From: Hymenolepis diminuta | Lineage: Eukaryota > Platyhelminthes > Cestoda > Cyclophyllidea > Hymenolepididae | Direction of reading: 5' to 3' | Length of the DNA stretch: 64,000 nucleotides | Assembly (NCBI GenBank): GCA_900708905.1 | Contig: CAADRB010000008.1 | Span: 3,394,941 to 3,458,940, forward strand | Part shown: one piece after another, positions 61,901 through 64,000 of the stretch | Position numbering within the stretch: the first letter of the stretch is position 1 | Layout of the letters: each line of letters opens with the position of its first letter | The notes under the pieces: model-generated | What the model was told of the DNA's origin: nothing | Database searches by the model: none | The model's input: only the letters and a program-made list of their open reading frames with translations | Translations under genes and position numbers: made by a program

Positions 61901-63799
61901 GTTGAGGCGGTGGTGCTTGAGACGGAAATAGAACGCCAGTGGGAAGCACATGCCTTGGCGGCTGTTGAAAGACTAGGCGGAGGCGGGAGGTACTGGGTGT
62001 CAACGACCCACTCGTGTCGAGCCACACTCTCCAGAGTCAAGCGTTTCTGCAAAATAGAATGTTCTAATCATTAGCCGAAAACAATTAGGAAAGGTCAAAT
62101 TGAACATGAAAATTTCAGCTCAATAATAATTTCCAAGTTTAACAGAAAGATTCTATTAAAGTTGCATTATTAAGAGCTATATATTCGCAAGTACAAGTCA
62201 TATATGATGTCCAAGATTTGCATAAATATCAATTGATAAGCATATCGTTTGCTCAAATGAATAATGTAATGTGCTTTGCGACGATATACTCCAAATCCAG
62301 TGCCGTACGGCAAATTATTGTTAACTTTACCGCATTGAGCACCACCGGAAACATGCAATTATCTCAATCTTTAATCCCTCACAATATTCTATAATTATAG
62401 ATTGATGGGAATATATATGCAACATAAGTAACAGATAAGATGGAGAAGAGGAAATCAAGCCACGATTAGATAGGCAGGCTAATTAAAGGGGGGGAACAAA
62501 TAAGGAAGTTAATCAGTTTGGGGGTTTAATTTGACTCATTTCAAATCGAAGAAGATGACTGTATACACATCCAAACATAAGATGGAGTAAATTAACAATG
62601 GTATTCGTTATTTATCTCAGCTGTAGAAGATTCTCGCTAGCTTATGTAGCGTCCTGAACCGAGTGTTTCCGACCACTAATATGCAGCTTTGCGACGACTC
62701 CTTTTCTGTTCTGTATAGTCAAAATTACTCCAGATGTGTGTTTAAATGAGAATTTGAATCAATTGATATAAACTTTCACCTTATCCTTCCTCCACGTTTA
62801 TTCGTTTTACATGGACTATTTTCACAATTAAAACCAGTCCGTTACTGAACTGACACCTTCTCGCTACTACAAATAATACCTAGTCATACTTTACTGCGTT
62901 CAAAAGATAGAATAGTTTGTACTAAACAAAAGCTCTGAAAGATGGAAGTGGCATCACCAAAAAGGACAGGTCAGGTGTTACTTTCATACAATTTCAACAA
63001 CAAGATTAAGAAAATGCAAATGCTTATGAAAACTAGCATTTACTACACCCAAAACACAGTGTCAGCTATTCAGAAAACTTTGGTTCCAATTTTCCAAGTC
63101 AACTTTCTCCTTCCCACAGTAGATGCTACACTGAAAAATACAGACACATCACATTATGACTCTCGAGAGACAAGACCAAATAGCCCCTCCGAGTGTACAT
63201 TATTCAATCTTTACAAAATTTCATTCACATATACACAATTTAGATTTGCAATTCAGCTTCCCTTCGCACAACTCTCTCCTCTGCGACTGTCCAATGCACC
63301 ACTAGTCCATTTTAACCCTCATTCTTCTAATTTGGAGAGGAGTAGAATATAAGTACCTGTACATGGGATTTGCACTATATTAACCTTACCCAAATAGCGC
63401 CTATGATATGACCTTGAATTATACAGACAAAATAAATCACTAAAAGAAAACCTAACCTTAACACCAAGAAGTAGACTTACAACAGTATGCACTACTTAAA
63501 TAAACCGGCATAAATTGTAATATCAAGAAGGAACTCACAGCAGGGTTTTTGCACATCATGCCGCGGATGAGGTGAGCCGCTGGTGCAGAGATATGTCCAG
63601 GAATGACATAGAAGCCTTGAGCAATGGCCTCAAAGATCTGAAGGACATTGGGAGAACTAAAGGGTACACGACCGGTGAGCATGAAGAAAAGAGAGACACC
63701 GGCACTGTAGACGTCCAATGCAGGTCCATGGAATGAGGATTGGTCGCCTTTGGCAACCTCTGGAGGCTGGACGGCAGGGGTGATCTGACCGGCTCCCAC
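58911..63799 (-). CDS. STK11: LKB1/STK11-type serine/threonine kinase, 3' five exons
   Basis: Exons (minus): 63799-63539, 62046-61779, 61692-61424, 60683-60117, 59402-58911; all GT-AG and in phase, 618 residues plus TAA. Upstream exons (ATP site, HRD, DFG) lie beyond the right edge. Fragment residues 1-100 are kinase subdomains VIII-XI. They show PPE (12-14) in place of APE, an LKB1 hallmark, then DVYSAGV (29-35), LTGRVPF, then NPA|KRLT with the subdomain XI Arg (89) and HEW (98-100). LKB1 is the master upstream kinase of AMPK and related kinases, working with STRAD and MO25. The tail of about 500 residues is low-complexity: Pro/Ser-rich, an acidic LTEEEKEVEE run, a Gln-rich coiled-coil-like end of exon 4 and a basic cluster (KPRHRRGPTSRLTRW, 483-497). 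Human LKB1 ends in a prenylated CAAX box; this one ends PPPAK. Kinase identity is strong; orthology rests on the last third of the domain. Confidence 0.85.
62047..63538. other. Kinase intron containing a plus-strand 136-codon open frame
   Basis: The intron lies between the last kinase-domain exons. An ATG-started plus-strand frame (62942-63352) is unusually long for this AT-rich background. It has no recognisable domain and is probably chance. Confidence 0.5.
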
Positions 63800-63846
63800 C
63801 TTAATTGAGAGAGCAAAATTTACAAAACGCATGTATTACTTGTTTA

Positions 63847-64000
63847 ACACATGGGCTGAAAAGTCCCGGGTCTAACACATAGATGGCGCTAGTTTTATTG
63901 CAGCCACCTTCTTTCAGTTAATACTAACCTTCAAAAGACAGCTCTTATGATATTCTATTCATTACTTTGTGAGTTATTGTGCTAAGAGTGACGCTACTTT
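63847..64000 (+). mobile_element. Edge of a second mariner-like element (cut by window end)
   Basis: The sequence after a TA at 63845-63846 contains GGGCTGAAAAGTC and TAGATGGCGCTAG-type motifs, which I associate with the terminal region of mellifera-type mariners. A possible transposase start region lies at the window edge. It shares nothing with the TIRs of the 56 kb mariner, so it would be a different family. Only about 150 bases are visible, so coding content and the other end cannot be judged. Confidence 0.4.

Overview
The window is animal nuclear DNA: AT-rich, gene-poor, with multi-exon genes bounded by GT-AG introns, wide non-coding spacers and old transposons (Ty3/gypsy, mariner). The very AGO1-like Argonaute, the mix of tiny and long introns, and the divergent LKB1-type kinase fit a flatworm, probably a parasitic one such as a tapeworm. 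That is inference; no diagnostic spliced-leader RNA or organelle sequence is present. Exons were assembled by hand from reading frame, splice sites and phase. Layout. 1-15 kb: almost no recognisable coding sequence. Two short minus-strand exons (6645-6564 and 2886-2762) are phase-compatible and probably begin a gene that runs off the left edge. A diverged repeat occurs at 3.0 and 5.0 kb. A heat-shock element next to an E-box and a TATA-like site lies at 14.57-14.60 kb without an obvious gene. 15.5-18.0 kb (minus): a small two-helix membrane protein in two exons. 20.0-28.9 kb (plus): two phase-compatible exons that together read like a single diverged galectin domain, split by an 8.4 kb intron holding a cluster of CCAAT boxes. 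34.3-40.1 kb (plus): a TATA promoter and a three-exon gene for a 195-residue two-helix membrane protein with a proline-rich PPxY tail. Its first intron carries a decayed antisense Ty3/gypsy retrotransposon (gag, protease, RT, RNase H) and a 20-base assembly gap. 40.6-44.5 kb: two LTR-like direct repeats about 1.45 kb apart, followed by a second decayed gypsy gag-protease-RT piece in the plus direction. 45.5-53.9 kb (plus): an almost complete nine-exon Argonaute gene with an intact DEDH slicer tetrad; only the extreme 5' coding exon is missing. 56.17-57.46 kb: a complete but frame-broken mariner element with terminal inverted repeats and TA target duplication. 58.9-63.8 kb (minus): the 3' five coding exons of an LKB1/STK11-type kinase, from the activation-segment end of the kinase domain through a very long low-complexity tail. 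The last 150 bases look like the edge of a different mariner. The Argonaute (small-RNA silencing) and the LKB1-like kinase (energy and polarity signalling) converge tail to tail with the mariner between them. They are unrelated functionally, and no operon or gene-cluster logic is evident.
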